From: Pseudomonas sivasensis
GTDB lineage: Bacteria; Pseudomonadota; Gammaproteobacteria; Pseudomonadales; Pseudomonadaceae
Assembly (NCBI RefSeq): GCF_013778505.1
Contig: NZ_JAAOWU010000002.1
Coordinates: 496,001 to 560,000, forward strand
DNA length: 64,000 bases
Reading direction: 5' to 3'
Shown here: in pieces, positions 1-8,651 of the stretch
Layout: every line of letters starts with the position of its first letter
Position numbering within the stretch: position 1 is the first letter of the stretch
Notes under the pieces: model-generated
The model's database searches: none
What the model saw: the letters and a program-made list of their open reading frames with translations, nothing else
Told to the model about the DNA's origin: nothing
Position numbers and translations under genes: made by a program

Positions 1-2130
1 GGTCTGGTTCAGGCTGCTCAGCAGGAATGCCTGGCGATAGCCCTTGGCGGTGAAAAAACCACTCAACGGCTCGCCCAACGGCTTGCCGCTTTTACGGCTG
101 AACACCAGCGCGGCATCGCGGCCGGCGGCTTCGTTGATACGGAAGTCCGGGATGCCTTCAGGCAGTTTCTGGCGTTTGACCCGGTCGTAGACCCGCTGGG
201 CCACTGGCAGCTGTTGCAACTGGCGACGCAGGTCATCAATCAAGCGCGGATCGAGGCGTGCGCTCGGAGGGTGACGATCAAACAGCGCCTGCAAGTGCCC
301 GGTCAGCGCCTGGCGCTGATCGGCCGGCAGGTCGCGCGGCAGGTTGCGGTCCCAATCGAGGGCGATCCAGGCCTTGATGAAGTCCGGGTCGTAATGCTCG
401 CTGTCGGCGAGCATCAGGTAGGCCTTGAGGCCTTCGTAGAGGAAATCGGAATTGCCACCGCCGTGCAGCTGCTCCTCGATGCGCGTCACCAAGCGTGGCG
501 CGAAGACCGCGATCAACAACTTGCGGTACACGCTGGCGGATTCGGCTTCGAGCATGTCGCCCTGATACAAGCCAAGACCTTCGGACCAGCTCGGCGAGTC
601 GCCCGCGAGGTTCTTCACCGCGTTGAGCAACGGCAGCACGGCGAGGACTTCACGCTGCGCCGGGCTTAGGTTCTGCACCGTCTGGCCCAACGGCGCGACC
701 TTTTGGTCGACCTGAGCGATATACGCCTGGTTGGCGCGATAACTCACCCACCACAGGCCGCTGACCACCACCACCAACGCCACGGTGGCCGCCAGCACGC
801 CGCGCGCAATCCACTTGCGCCGCCGCTCGACCTTCGGGTTCACCCCCACCAAGCCACGCTCGGCAAACGCCACCGCGGTGAAGAGTTTTTCGATGAAGTA
901 ACTGCGCCCGGTGCCGCTCTGCCGTGCCAGGTGCTGGCGGTCCAGGTTCATGCTCTGGGCCATGGCGCCGATCAGGCGGTCAATCGGGCTGCCTTCTTGG
1001 GTACCGCTGGTGAAATACACACCGCGCAGCAACACGCGCTCTTCAAAGGCGTTGGGTTTGAACACGCCTTCGAGGAAGCTTTGCAGGCAATCCTTCAACG
1101 CGCCGAACTGCTGCGGGAAGCCGTAGATCAGGTCGCGCCGCGCCGGGTCGCGCTCCTGTTGCAGACGCTCAACCAAACGCTCATTGAGGCGCTGCTCCAG
1201 ACCCGCGAATTCGCTTTGCAGATGGGCCAGAGGGCTGTCGCTGTTTTTACCGTCGTCCAGGGCAAAGGTCATGCCCCACACCTGGGCGCGCTCTTCCTTG
1301 CTCAGGTTGTCGAAGTACTCCATGAAACCCGGCACCAGGTCGAGCTTGGTCAGCATCAGGTAGATCGGGAAACGCACGCCCAATTGGGTGTACAGCTCCT
1401 GGATGCGCAGGCGAATCGCGGCAGCATGGGCAGCGCGCTCGGCATCAGTGCCGAGCAGCAAATCCGAGAGGCTGATGGCGATAAATGCGCCGTCGATAGG
1501 GCGGCGTGAACGCTGCTTTTTCAGCAGGTCAAGGAAGCCCAGCCACGCGGCTTTATCCACCGTGGAGTTGCTGTCCTGAGTGGTGTAGCGGCCAGCGGTG
1601 TCGAGCAATACTGCTTGATCGGTGAACCACCAATCGCAGTTGCGCGTACCGCCGACGCCACGCACCGCACCGGCGCCCAACTGCGCAGCCAACGGGAAGT
1701 GCAAACCGGAATTGACCAGCGCGGTGGTCTTGCCCGAACCCGGCGGGCCGATGATCACGTACCACGGCAGCTCATAGAGATTGCGGCGCTCGTCACCGCC
1801 GAGCTTGGCTTTTTTCAGCAGCGCCAGGGCTTCGTCCATGCGCTGGCGCAGGGTGGTGAGCTCTTCGGCAGTGGCCACGCTGTTGGGGTCGGCCGGGGTT
1901 TCGGCAGCCAGGCTGCGCATCACTTCGGCCGCTTGGCGCCGCGCCTGGATGATGCGGAACACGCGGTAGGCGATCCACACCGCGAACACCAGGATGATCA
2001 GCGCCCAACGGCGCCCTTCCGGCACCAGCACGTCGAGCAACGGCCCGAGAAACCAGATGATCAGGCTCAAGGCGATCAGGCCCAGCAGCGGGATCACCCA
2101 GCGAATCATAAAACTGAAAAACGCCTTCAC
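1..2130 (-). CDS. tssM: TssM (IcmF-family) T6SS inner-membrane protein, 3' part missing
   Basis: TssM is the large inner-membrane protein that with TssL and TssJ forms the membrane complex of the type VI secretion system. The first 710 codons are present; the gene runs off the left edge (family length about 1,100-1,200 residues). The GTG start at 2130 overlaps the tssL stop as GTGA, which argues for translational coupling. The N-terminus has two hydrophobic segments (WVIPLLGLIALSLIIWFLG, then WALIILVFAVWIAYRVF), followed by a cytoplasmic GTPase-like domain with a clear Walker A, GPPGSGKTT, after the NLYELPWYVIIG strand, and the LLDTAGRY motif downstream. No frameshift was seen in the part read. 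It is the last gene visible in the leftward arm; more genes may follow outside the window. Confidence 0.93.
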   Translation of the reverse strand, partial: MKAFFSFMIRWVIPLLGLIALSLIIWFLGPLLDVLVPEGRRWALIILVFAVWIAYRVFRIIQARRQAAEVMRSLAAETPADPNSVATAEELTTLRQRMDEALALLKKAKLGGDERRNLYELPWYVIIGPPGSGKTTALVNSGLHFPLAAQLGAGAVRGVGGTRNCDWWFTDQAVLLDTAGRYTTQDSNSTVDKAAWLGFLDLLKKQRSRRPIDGAFIAISLSDLLLGTDAERAAHAAAIRLRIQELYTQLGVRFPIYLMLTKLDLVPGFMEYFDNLSKEERAQVWGMTFALDDGKNSDSPLAHLQSEFAGLEQRLNERLVERLQQERDPARRDLIYGFPQQFGALKDCLQSFLEGVFKPNAFEERVLLRGVYFTSGTQEGSPIDRLIGAMAQSMNLDRQHLARQSGTGRSYFIEKLFTAVAFAERGLVGVNPKVERRRKWIARGVLAATVALVVVVSGLWWVSYRANQAYIAQVDQKVAPLGQTVQNLSPAQREVLAVLPLLNAVKNLAGDSPSWSEGLGLYQGDMLEAESASVYRKLLIAVFAPRLVTRIEEQLHGGGNSDFLYEGLKAYLMLADSEHYDPDFIKAWIALDWDRNLPRDLPADQRQALTGHLQALFDRHPPSARLDPRLIDDLRRQLQQLPVAQRVYDRVKRQKLPEGIPDFRINEAAGRDAALVFSRKSGKPLGEPLSGFFTAKGYRQAFLLSSLNQT

Positions 2131-3416
2131 TCGACGCCCTCCGCCAATACGGTGATTTCAACCCGACGATTGCGGGCGCGGCCTTCGGCTGTGCTGTTGG
2201 TGGCCAACGGCTCGGTGTCGCTTCTGCCCTCGGCACTGAAGCGATCCGCTTGGCCAGTCTTGGCCGCGAGGATTTCCAGCACCGACTTGGCCCGTGCTTC
2301 GGACAGCGCCCAGTTGGACGGGAAGCGCAGCGTGGCAATCGGACGATTGTCGCTGTGGCCGGTCACGCGCACCTGGCCCTTCACTTTGCGAATGGCATCG
2401 GCGATGCGCAGCATCAGCGGCTGGTAGTCATCGACAATGCTGGAGCTGGCCGATGCGAACAGTTCATCGCCACGAATGGTGACCACGGAACGGTCGACTT
2501 TATCTTCAACGGCAACGCGACCGGCCTTGATGTCTTCAGCCAGGAACCCCGCCAAACGCGGCCGCTCGATGACTTTAGGCTGCGCCACCGGACGGTCGAT
2601 GGCCTGCACCGGGATCTCGCCCAGGGCATGGATATTCTTGAACACCGGCTCCGCCTGCGACGCCAGGAGCATGCGCAAGGTGAACAGCAACGCCAACAAC
2701 AGCGCCACGCCAATGGCTACGGCGATCCACGGCGGCATGAATTGCGCCAGGCGATCACGGGCCACGGTCACACCACGCCAGTGCGGCGACAGCTCGCGCT
2801 CATGCTCGCCACGAGCACTGCGAATCGCCGCAGCGGTGCGCTCGCGCAGGGCTTCCAACTGGCTGCGACCGTCGTTCATCACGCGGTAGCGGCCTTCGAA
2901 ACCCAGGCACATGCACAGGTACAACAGCTCCAGCAGGTACAGACGTTCCCGTGGGCTTTGCAGGCAGTGGTCGAGCAACTGGAAGACTTTTTCGCCGCCC
3001 CAGGCTTCGTTGTGCACAGTGATCAGCAGGCTTTGCTTACCCCAATCGCTGGTGCTGCCCCATGGCGTGCTCAATACGGCTTCATCCAGGGCGGTACACA
3101 GCGCATAACGGGCCAGCAGCACTTCGTTGCGCGCCACGCCGGCGGCTTCGGCGCGCTCTTCGAACTGACGCAGGTAGGCCAGCAACTGCGCACGCAGGCT
3201 GGCTGGCGCGGGGTGGGCGATGGTGTTGCGCAGGCGCGTCAGCAAAGCCAGCAGCGGGCCGGCGGCGCTTTCCAGCGGGTTGAGGCCCTGGCTTTTGCCG
3301 GTGAGCATCGGTGCTGCCGGCATCGACAGCGGAGCCGGCTCTGCGCGCACAGGTTCAGGCGCGCGGCCACCTGGGCGGGGCATGAACTGGGTGCGGTCGT
3401 CATCATTGGGATGCAT
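2127..3416 (-). CDS. tssL: TssL (DotU/IcmH) with C-terminal OmpA-like peptidoglycan-binding domain
   Basis: TssL is the second inner-membrane subunit of the T6SS membrane complex and links it to the baseplate through TssK. The 429-residue protein has a proline-rich start, a DotU cytoplasmic domain (about residues 50-200, with the typical LLARYALCTALDEAV stretch), one transmembrane segment (about 225-248, WIAVAIGVALLLALLF) and a periplasmic OmpA/MotB-type domain (about 300-425, with VTGHSDNRP and NWALSEARA). This is the extended TssL form that can bind peptidoglycan itself. It lies 6 bp after tssK and overlaps tssM by 4 bp, so all are one transcription unit. Confidence 0.95.
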   Translation of the reverse strand: MHPNDDDRTQFMPRPGGRAPEPVRAEPAPLSMPAAPMLTGKSQGLNPLESAAGPLLALLTRLRNTIAHPAPASLRAQLLAYLRQFEERAEAAGVARNEVLLARYALCTALDEAVLSTPWGSTSDWGKQSLLITVHNEAWGGEKVFQLLDHCLQSPRERLYLLELLYLCMCLGFEGRYRVMNDGRSQLEALRERTAAAIRSARGEHERELSPHWRGVTVARDRLAQFMPPWIAVAIGVALLLALLFTLRMLLASQAEPVFKNIHALGEIPVQAIDRPVAQPKVIERPRLAGFLAEDIKAGRVAVEDKVDRSVVTIRGDELFASASSSIVDDYQPLMLRIADAIRKVKGQVRVTGHSDNRPIATLRFPSNWALSEARAKSVLEILAAKTGQADRFSAEGRSDTEPLATNSTAEGRARNRRVEITVLAEGVE

Positions 3417-3422
3417 CGCGGA

Positions 3423-4757
3423 TTATCCTCGGATCGCCCAGAAGGCCAAGTTCAAGCCCGGGAACTGCCCGGCGATATGGAAGGCAAAGCCGCCGGAGTT
3501 GCTTAGTTGCTGCCAATGCTCACTGCCCCGGTCCAGCTCGTAATAAGTGCTGCCCGCGTGGTACGGCAGTTGGCGCGGCGCCACCGGCAACGGCACCAGG
3601 CCAATGCCCGGCAGTTGCAGGTTGACCATGTCGCGGATGTGCTCCACCGCACCGACCTTGCTCTGCTGGCCGAAGCGGCCGCGCAGGGTTTCGCCAGGCA
3701 CATCGGCACGCACCACCAGGATGAAACTGGCGTTGTCGAGCAGGGTTTTGTCGGCGAGCATCGCCACGTGGATGCCGTAGGCTTTCTCGACAATCGGGAT
3801 CGGTGTGGCTTTGCTATCGATCAACATCGACAGCGCTTCACGCAGAGCCGCCATCACCGGGGCGTAGCTCAGGGCCAAGTCATCGTGCTGGTACTGCGGG
3901 TATTCCTGGGGACGACGACCCGAGGTGGAAAAGGTCGAGAACTCACCGGCCAGGCTCACCAGTTCGCTGAAGAAGCGCTCCGGATGCAGTGGGCTCAACT
4001 GGCTGAAATGCTGGATAAGCGGTTGGGCGCGGTTGACCAATTGCAGCAGCATGAAGTCAGCAATCTCCGACGCACCACCGGCGCCCGAGGCGACCACGCG
4101 GCCGGCCAGGGCTTCGCCGCGCTGGTGCAACAGGCCCAGCAGTTCGCTGCGAAACGCGGTCAGCGGCTTGCTCGCGGCCACGTCCAGTACCGGAGGGATG
4201 TAGGTATCGTCGAGCACCAGGGCACGGTCTGCACGTTTTTCCTTGATACGCACCAGGCCGATGGCGGCGTAATCGCTGATGCCATCCTGGGCAGTGAGCA
4301 GGCGCAGGGCACGGGACCCCACGGCCACGGGCGCACGGTTTTCGAACGGGGCGTTGTCGTCGCGCACTTCGCGCACCTGGCTCACGTAACGTGCGGCTTC
4401 CAGCGCTTCACCTTCGTCAACCGTGTCCCGCGCACCCGCGCGTTTGAGCGGCAAGGCCAGGTAGACCAGGCCATCGCGCAGGTTGTCGTCGATGTTCAGC
4501 GGGCTTGGTGCCAGGTCGTCCTGGGGGATATTGAACGGCGTGCCGTCGGGCAAAAGGCCACGCGCCGAGACGATGGCCAGCTTGCCCTGGGCCAGCAGGC
4601 CCTGGTCGATCAGCAACTCGGAAAAGCCCCAGGCACCAGCGGCCAACGGGCGGCTGCGGGCGTCGATCAGGTTTTCCAGGTAACGGTCATGCTGCTGAAA
4701 GTGCTGCGTTCCGATGAACATGCCTTCCGACCAGACCACGCGATTGTTCCAGGACAT
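3423..4757 (-). CDS. tssK: TssK T6SS baseplate protein
   Basis: TssK is the cytoplasmic trimeric baseplate subunit that connects the TssF/TssG wedge to the TssL-TssM membrane complex. The 444-residue protein has the usual family length and opening: MSWNNRVVWSEGMFIGTQHFQQHDRY is split here by position, with VVWSEGMF at residues 7-14 and QHFQQHDRY at 18-26. The C-terminal head that contacts TssL includes LPLPVAPRQLPYHAGSTYYELDRG-like residues near 390-415. It sits between tssJ (18 bp upstream) and tssL (6 bp downstream). No odd features were seen. Confidence 0.95.
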   Translation of the reverse strand: MSWNNRVVWSEGMFIGTQHFQQHDRYLENLIDARSRPLAAGAWGFSELLIDQGLLAQGKLAIVSARGLLPDGTPFNIPQDDLAPSPLNIDDNLRDGLVYLALPLKRAGARDTVDEGEALEAARYVSQVREVRDDNAPFENRAPVAVGSRALRLLTAQDGISDYAAIGLVRIKEKRADRALVLDDTYIPPVLDVAASKPLTAFRSELLGLLHQRGEALAGRVVASGAGGASEIADFMLLQLVNRAQPLIQHFSQLSPLHPERFFSELVSLAGEFSTFSTSGRRPQEYPQYQHDDLALSYAPVMAALREALSMLIDSKATPIPIVEKAYGIHVAMLADKTLLDNASFILVVRADVPGETLRGRFGQQSKVGAVEHIRDMVNLQLPGIGLVPLPVAPRQLPYHAGSTYYELDRGSEHWQQLSNSGGFAFHIAGQFPGLNLAFWAIRG

Positions 4758-4775
4758 GGGGGCTCCGATTGCTTG

Positions 4776-5285
4776 TTATTGGGCAGGGCTGGATGGGGAA
4801 ACCACGACGTCGGCGCGCACGGCACGCACATCGAGGCTGATCTGGTATTCGGTGTACTGGCGCGCCGGCACGTTGATCACCGTGCGCCATTGCGCGCGGT
4901 CCAACTCGCGGTAACCCACCAGCAAGCCGATCTGGCGCGTGGACGGGTCGAGATCGCGCTGGATACTCAGTTGCTGGCCGGGCTGGACCATCACTTCGTC
5001 TTGGTCCAGCAGGTCCAGGCCGAGGGTAGATTGGGCGCGGTCCGCCAGGGCGAAGTAGTCGGAGCGGCCGAAGGTGGCGGCGTTTTTCAGCTCGAAAATG
5101 CGCACCCGAACCGGCGCGGCCTGGCCGTTGGGGCCGGGGTTAAGCCCGGAAATCGCATGGAAGTGCAACTCGACCGCAGCGGTATCCGCTTGCTCCTCGG
5201 CCGCCGCTTCGGGTTTGACGGCGTCATTGGCACACGCCGTCAGCAGCAGCGCGGTGGCGACTGCGAGTAAAAACCTGGGAATCAT
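4776..5285 (-). CDS. tssJ: TssJ T6SS outer-membrane lipoprotein
   Basis: TssJ is the outer-membrane lipoprotein that caps the TssJLM membrane complex and binds the periplasmic end of TssM. The 169-residue protein starts with a lipoprotein signal, MIPRFLLAVATALLLTAC, with lipobox LTAC and lipidated Cys18. The mature part contains the transthyretin-like fold segments VELHFHAISGLNP and PVRVRIFELKNAATF that are typical of TssJ (formerly SciN). A GAGGA purine stretch precedes the ATG at 5285. It lies between the FHA gene and tssK in the same operon. Confidence 0.93.
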   Translation of the reverse strand: MIPRFLLAVATALLLTACANDAVKPEAAAEEQADTAAVELHFHAISGLNPGPNGQAAPVRVRIFELKNAATFGRSDYFALADRAQSTLGLDLLDQDEVMVQPGQQLSIQRDLDPSTRQIGLLVGYRELDRAQWRTVINVPARQYTEYQISLDVRAVRADVVVSPSSPAQ

Positions 5286-5342
5286 CCTGCGTCCTCAATG
5301 ACGTACTTAGCTATCCGTTGATCCATTGTTGCGGCGCGGCGA

Positions 5343-6674
5343 TTAGCGACGCTGTCGTGCGCTGTGTTCTTCGTAGGCTCGGCTGAATTCGCGGCCGAAC
5401 AGGTCCTGGAAGTCTTCCTGGGCCTCGCGGGAAATATTGCTGTAGAGCTCGGTGAACTGCTGCCAGTACTGGGCCTGGCGCGAGCCGTTGAAAATGCTCG
5501 ACAGCCCGCCGGGCTTGCCCATGCGTTCCTCCAGCTGAGCCGGTTCGAAGCGCGTGAGCAGGTGTTTGATTGCGGCTTCCACCCCGGCCATCACGGCCAA
5601 CTGATGGGCACGCAAGTCGTCGAAACTGTCCCGCACGGCAAGGTCCGGCGCCATAAACGCTTGGTTTCCATGACGAAGCAAAAGCAGTAACGCTTCCTCA
5701 GCATTCGGGGCAAATTTCAACGGATTGTTTTCAGCAGGCTGGATCATCGTCTGCTGCATGCGGAATTCGCCCTTGAGGCTGGCGCGTGCGCGCAACACAT
5801 CGATCAAGCCTTCGACCATCAGCCGGTAGCTGCGGCCGATGCTTTCCATCTGGGCTTCTGCTTGGGCTTTGTCCAGACGCAACTGGTCGAGGCCAGCGCC
5901 GCGCAGGAAGGCTTGCAAGAGGTCGGGTTGTTGGCTGTCGGCCACGGGGAGCATAGGCTCGACCACGGGTGGCGGCGGGATGATCGGCGCGCTTGGAGGT
6001 GGGGGTGGCGGCGCGCTGACCAACGGCGCTGGCGCGTCGCCGAACAAGTCCCAGTCTTCAGGAATCACCGAGCCCGACACTGGGGGCGCTTCGACCACCG
6101 GTACAGCCACAGGTGTCGGCGGACGGAAGTCGTGTTGTTCGCAGGGCACGTGGTCCGGCACGGTCGGCGGCGGCACGGCGGTGGGGCTGAGGAAGTCGAA
6201 CAAGTCCGGCAAGGTGTCCATCGACGAGGCGCCCTGAAACTGCGGCGCAATTACTGGGGTCGCCAGCGGAGCGTTCACCACGGCCCCCATCAGTGCTTCA
6301 AAGCTGTTCGGCGATTCACCGGCAAACGGCTGGCTATCGGCGACCTGAACGTTGAAGTCGATACGCGCTTGAATCTCGTAATCGCCGATGCGGATCAGCT
6401 CGCCATTTTGCAGCAGCTCGCTATTACCCCGGCGCATGCGAACACCGGCGTTAACCAACTCCACACCGTTTGTGCTGTTATCGGTTAAATAATAACGGCC
6501 ATCTTTGTATTGAATTACGCAATGTTGTGAAGACACCAGCCGCTCAGGATCAGGCAATACCCAGTCATTATCCGAACTGCGGCCGATCGCCATCGAGCCC
6601 TGATTCATGGACTTTTCGGCGCACTGCCCTGGGGTAATCTTGTGATAACTAGTGATAGTCAAACACAGCGACAT
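5343..6674 (-). CDS. tagH: FHA-domain T6SS accessory protein (Fha/TagH)
   Basis: FHA proteins of T6SS clusters bind phosphothreonine peptides and tune assembly. The N-terminal FHA domain lies at about residues 20-100, with the signature GRSSDNDWVLPD, SSQHC and NSTNGVEL. It is followed by a long Pro/Ala-rich linker (about 130-265) and a C-terminal conserved VI_FHA helical domain (about 270-443, with KFAPNAEEALLLLL and DLFGREFSRAYEEH). I chose the ATG at 6674 because AAGGAGG lies 4-5 bases upstream; an in-frame ATG at 6713 would add 13 residues but lacks a Shine-Dalgarno site. It is the first gene of the leftward arm. No PpkA/PppA kinase-phosphatase pair is seen in the window, so its phospho-partner is not visible. 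Confidence 0.88.
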   Translation of the reverse strand: MSLCLTITSYHKITPGQCAEKSMNQGSMAIGRSSDNDWVLPDPERLVSSQHCVIQYKDGRYYLTDNSTNGVELVNAGVRMRRGNSELLQNGELIRIGDYEIQARIDFNVQVADSQPFAGESPNSFEALMGAVVNAPLATPVIAPQFQGASSMDTLPDLFDFLSPTAVPPPTVPDHVPCEQHDFRPPTPVAVPVVEAPPVSGSVIPEDWDLFGDAPAPLVSAPPPPPPSAPIIPPPPVVEPMLPVADSQQPDLLQAFLRGAGLDQLRLDKAQAEAQMESIGRSYRLMVEGLIDVLRARASLKGEFRMQQTMIQPAENNPLKFAPNAEEALLLLLRHGNQAFMAPDLAVRDSFDDLRAHQLAVMAGVEAAIKHLLTRFEPAQLEERMGKPGGLSSIFNGSRQAQYWQQFTELYSNISREAQEDFQDLFGREFSRAYEEHSARQRR

Positions 6675-7068
6675 CTTGCCTCCTTGCTGATACTTCGCGC
6701 GCGAGCGATTCACGGGACAGAGAATCCCGCGAGTTCCCCATCAGATCGTGCCTCCGACCGTCTACAACCTGCCGATGCCAGCATGATCGCTGATCTTAAC
6801 TGGGCTCTATGACAAAAATCCTGTCCCGGTGCGCCGTTCGACCCACCAGTCGCGCAGGTTGTTAAGCACCGCACATCTGTCACAGAGGGCGAATAGCTTA
6901 CCTTGACAAGCCCTAACTACTACACCAAAAATGCACAACTTCTTGAACACCAATGATGGCACATTAGTAGCACCGTGCTTATATGACCAAGAAAACATGC
7001 AAAGTTCCTCGCGCAACTAATGCATGAATTGCCCGCCATATAACGGGCTGATAGGGAGATCAATTTCA
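6675..7068. other. Divergent intergenic region between the two T6SS arms
   Basis: This 394-bp stretch separates the leftward tagH-tssJKLM arm from the rightward tssA-vgrG arm and must carry both promoters. It is more AT-rich than the flanking genes. A sigma54-type element is visible for the rightward arm (6957-6972). I did not find an equally good sigma54 element on the other strand. A 69-codon reading frame inside it (minus strand) has no family features and is not called. Confidence 0.6.
6957..6972 (+). promoter_or_regulatory. Candidate sigma54 (RpoN) -24/-12 promoter for the tssA arm
   Basis: The sequence TGGCACATTAGTAGCA matches the consensus TGGCAC-N5-TTGCA with one mismatch. It has the invariant GG (6958-6959) and GC (6970-6971) separated by exactly 10 bases. 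A start site about 12 bases further on would leave a leader of about 85 nt before tssA. RpoN control of Pseudomonas T6SS clusters is known, but no RpoN activator gene is visible here. Confidence 0.5.
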
Positions 7069-8088
7069 GTGGATGTGCCGTTGCTGCTCACCGCCGTTTC
7101 CGCGACTTCGCCTTGTGGCGAAGACATGGAATATGACGCGCAATTTCTCCAACTGGAGCGTGATGCCAAGGGCCAGCCTGAGCGCAGCATGGGTGATTCC
7201 ATCTTGCCCGCCGAGCCGCCGGACTGGCGCAGCATCCAGCAGCAGAGCCTCGACTTGCTGCAGCGCAGCAAAGACCTGCGCATCACCCATTTCCTCCTGC
7301 AAAGTTCCCTCGCCCTCCAGGGTGTGGCCGGGCTGGCCGACGTTCTGAAACTGATCGACGCCCTGTTGCGCGAATACTGGTCCGACCTGCACCCGCGCCT
7401 GGATGCCGACGACGACAACGACCCGACCGTGCGCATCAACGCCCTGTCTGGCCTGACCAGTGACGCGACCATTCGCCTGCTGCGCGAAAGCATCCTCACG
7501 CGCTCGCGCACCTTCGGCCCCGTGAGCCTGCGCGCCGCGCTGAATGCCAGCGGCCTGATGAATTTCCCCGACGAACAGCTCGGCGCCCAGCAACTGAACG
7601 CCGCGTTCCTCGACAGCGACCCCGAACACCTGCAAGCCACCCGCGACGCCTTGAGCGCCGCGCGTGCGGCTTGCGAAGCCATCGAGCAGCAGGTCAGCGA
7701 CCAGGTCGGTTCAGCCCAAGGCGTGGACCTGACCCTCTTGAAACAACCGCTCAAGCAGGCGCTGCAAGTGCTTAATCAAGCGGTTCCAGACACCCAAGGC
7801 AGCAGCGAACCCGAGGCCGTCAGTGACGACAATGCCCCCTCGGTCGAGTACGCCGCTGCCCCTGCGGCATCGCGCCCGGCCGGCGATATCGCCAGCCGCG
7901 ATGATGTACTGCGCAGCCTGGACAAGATCCTTGCGTACTACACCCGTCACGAGCCTTCGAGCCCGCTGCCGGTGCTGTTGAACCGAGCGAAGAATCTGGT
8001 GCATGCCGACTTTGCCGCGATCGTGCGCAATCTGATTCCCGATGGCATGTCCCAATTTGAAAACCTGCGTGGGCCGGACGGCGAGTAA
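7069..8088 (+). CDS. tssA: TssA T6SS cap/baseplate assembly protein (ImpA_N family)
   Basis: TssA primes tail-tube and sheath polymerisation. The 339-residue product begins with the ImpA_N motif region VPLLLTAVSATSPCGEDMEYD and keeps ILPAEPPDW and LLQRSKDLRI typical of the family. The C-terminus (about 285-335, RDDVLRSLDKILAYYTRHEPSSP) is the conserved short tail of ImpA-like TssA. I chose the GTG at 7069: AGGGAG lies 11 bases upstream and the protein then starts at the conserved DVPLLL. An ATG at 7024 would add 15 unconserved residues and has no clear ribosome site. It is the first gene of the rightward arm. Confidence 0.9.
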   Translation: MDVPLLLTAVSATSPCGEDMEYDAQFLQLERDAKGQPERSMGDSILPAEPPDWRSIQQQSLDLLQRSKDLRITHFLLQSSLALQGVAGLADVLKLIDALLREYWSDLHPRLDADDDNDPTVRINALSGLTSDATIRLLRESILTRSRTFGPVSLRAALNASGLMNFPDEQLGAQQLNAAFLDSDPEHLQATRDALSAARAACEAIEQQVSDQVGSAQGVDLTLLKQPLKQALQVLNQAVPDTQGSSEPEAVSDDNAPSVEYAAAPAASRPAGDIASRDDVLRSLDKILAYYTRHEPSSPLPVLLNRAKNLVHADFAAIVRNLIPDGMSQFENLRGPDGE

Positions 8089-8142
8089 GCCGTCCGACTG
8101 CGCAGTAACAACACCGTCGCTCAAGCGACCAGGAGCAGCAAC

Positions 8143-8649
8143 GTGGCGAAGCAAAGTTCTCAGAAATTCATCGCGCGCAACCGCGCGCCTCGGGTGCAGA
8201 TCGAGTACGACGTCGAGCTCTACGGCGCCGAGAAAAAGGTCCAGCTGCCCTTCGTGATGGGTGTGATGGCCGACCTCGCCGGCAAACCTGCCGAGCCTCT
8301 GGCGCCAGTGGCTGATCGCAAGTTCCTTGAAGTGGACGTCGACAACTTCGACTCGCGCCTCAAGGCCATGCAGCCGCGCGTAGCGTTCCACGTACCGAAC
8401 GAATTGACCGGCGAAGGCAACCTGAGCCTGGATATCACGTTCGAAAGCATGGACGACTTCAGCCCGGCCGCCGTGGCGCGCAAAGTCGACTCGCTGAACC
8501 AGTTGCTCGAAGCCCGCACCCAGCTGGCCAACCTGCTGACCTACATGGACGGCAAGACCGGCGCTGAAGAAATCATCATGAAGGCAATCAAGGACCCGGC
8601 ACTGCTTCAGGCACTTGCCAGCGCGCCTAAGCCTGCAGGGGACCAATAA
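8143..8649 (+). CDS. tssB: TssB contractile sheath small subunit
   Basis: TssB (VipA) pairs with TssC to build the contractile sheath. The 168-residue protein has the family core RVQIEYDVELYGAEKKV and LPFVMGVMADLAG, and the C-terminal helix region LNQLLEARTQLANLLTYMDGK that interlocks with TssC and exposes the ClpV-recognised surface. The GTG start at 8143 has AGGAG about 9 bases upstream. It follows tssA by 54 bp and precedes tssC by 2 bp. Confidence 0.96.
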   Translation: MAKQSSQKFIARNRAPRVQIEYDVELYGAEKKVQLPFVMGVMADLAGKPAEPLAPVADRKFLEVDVDNFDSRLKAMQPRVAFHVPNELTGEGNLSLDITFESMDDFSPAAVARKVDSLNQLLEARTQLANLLTYMDGKTGAEEIIMKAIKDPALLQALASAPKPAGDQ

Positions 8650-8651
8650 TC

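Noticed and set aside
3507..5270. A 587-codon frame on the plus strand opposite tssK and tssJ
   Set aside because: It lies antisense to two clear T6SS genes; its protein is rich in His, Gln and Arg with no family pattern, as is usual for shadow frames in GC-rich DNA.
6807..7016. A 69-codon frame in the divergent T6SS gap
   Set aside because: It overlaps the sigma54 candidate and has no ribosome site or recognisable features.
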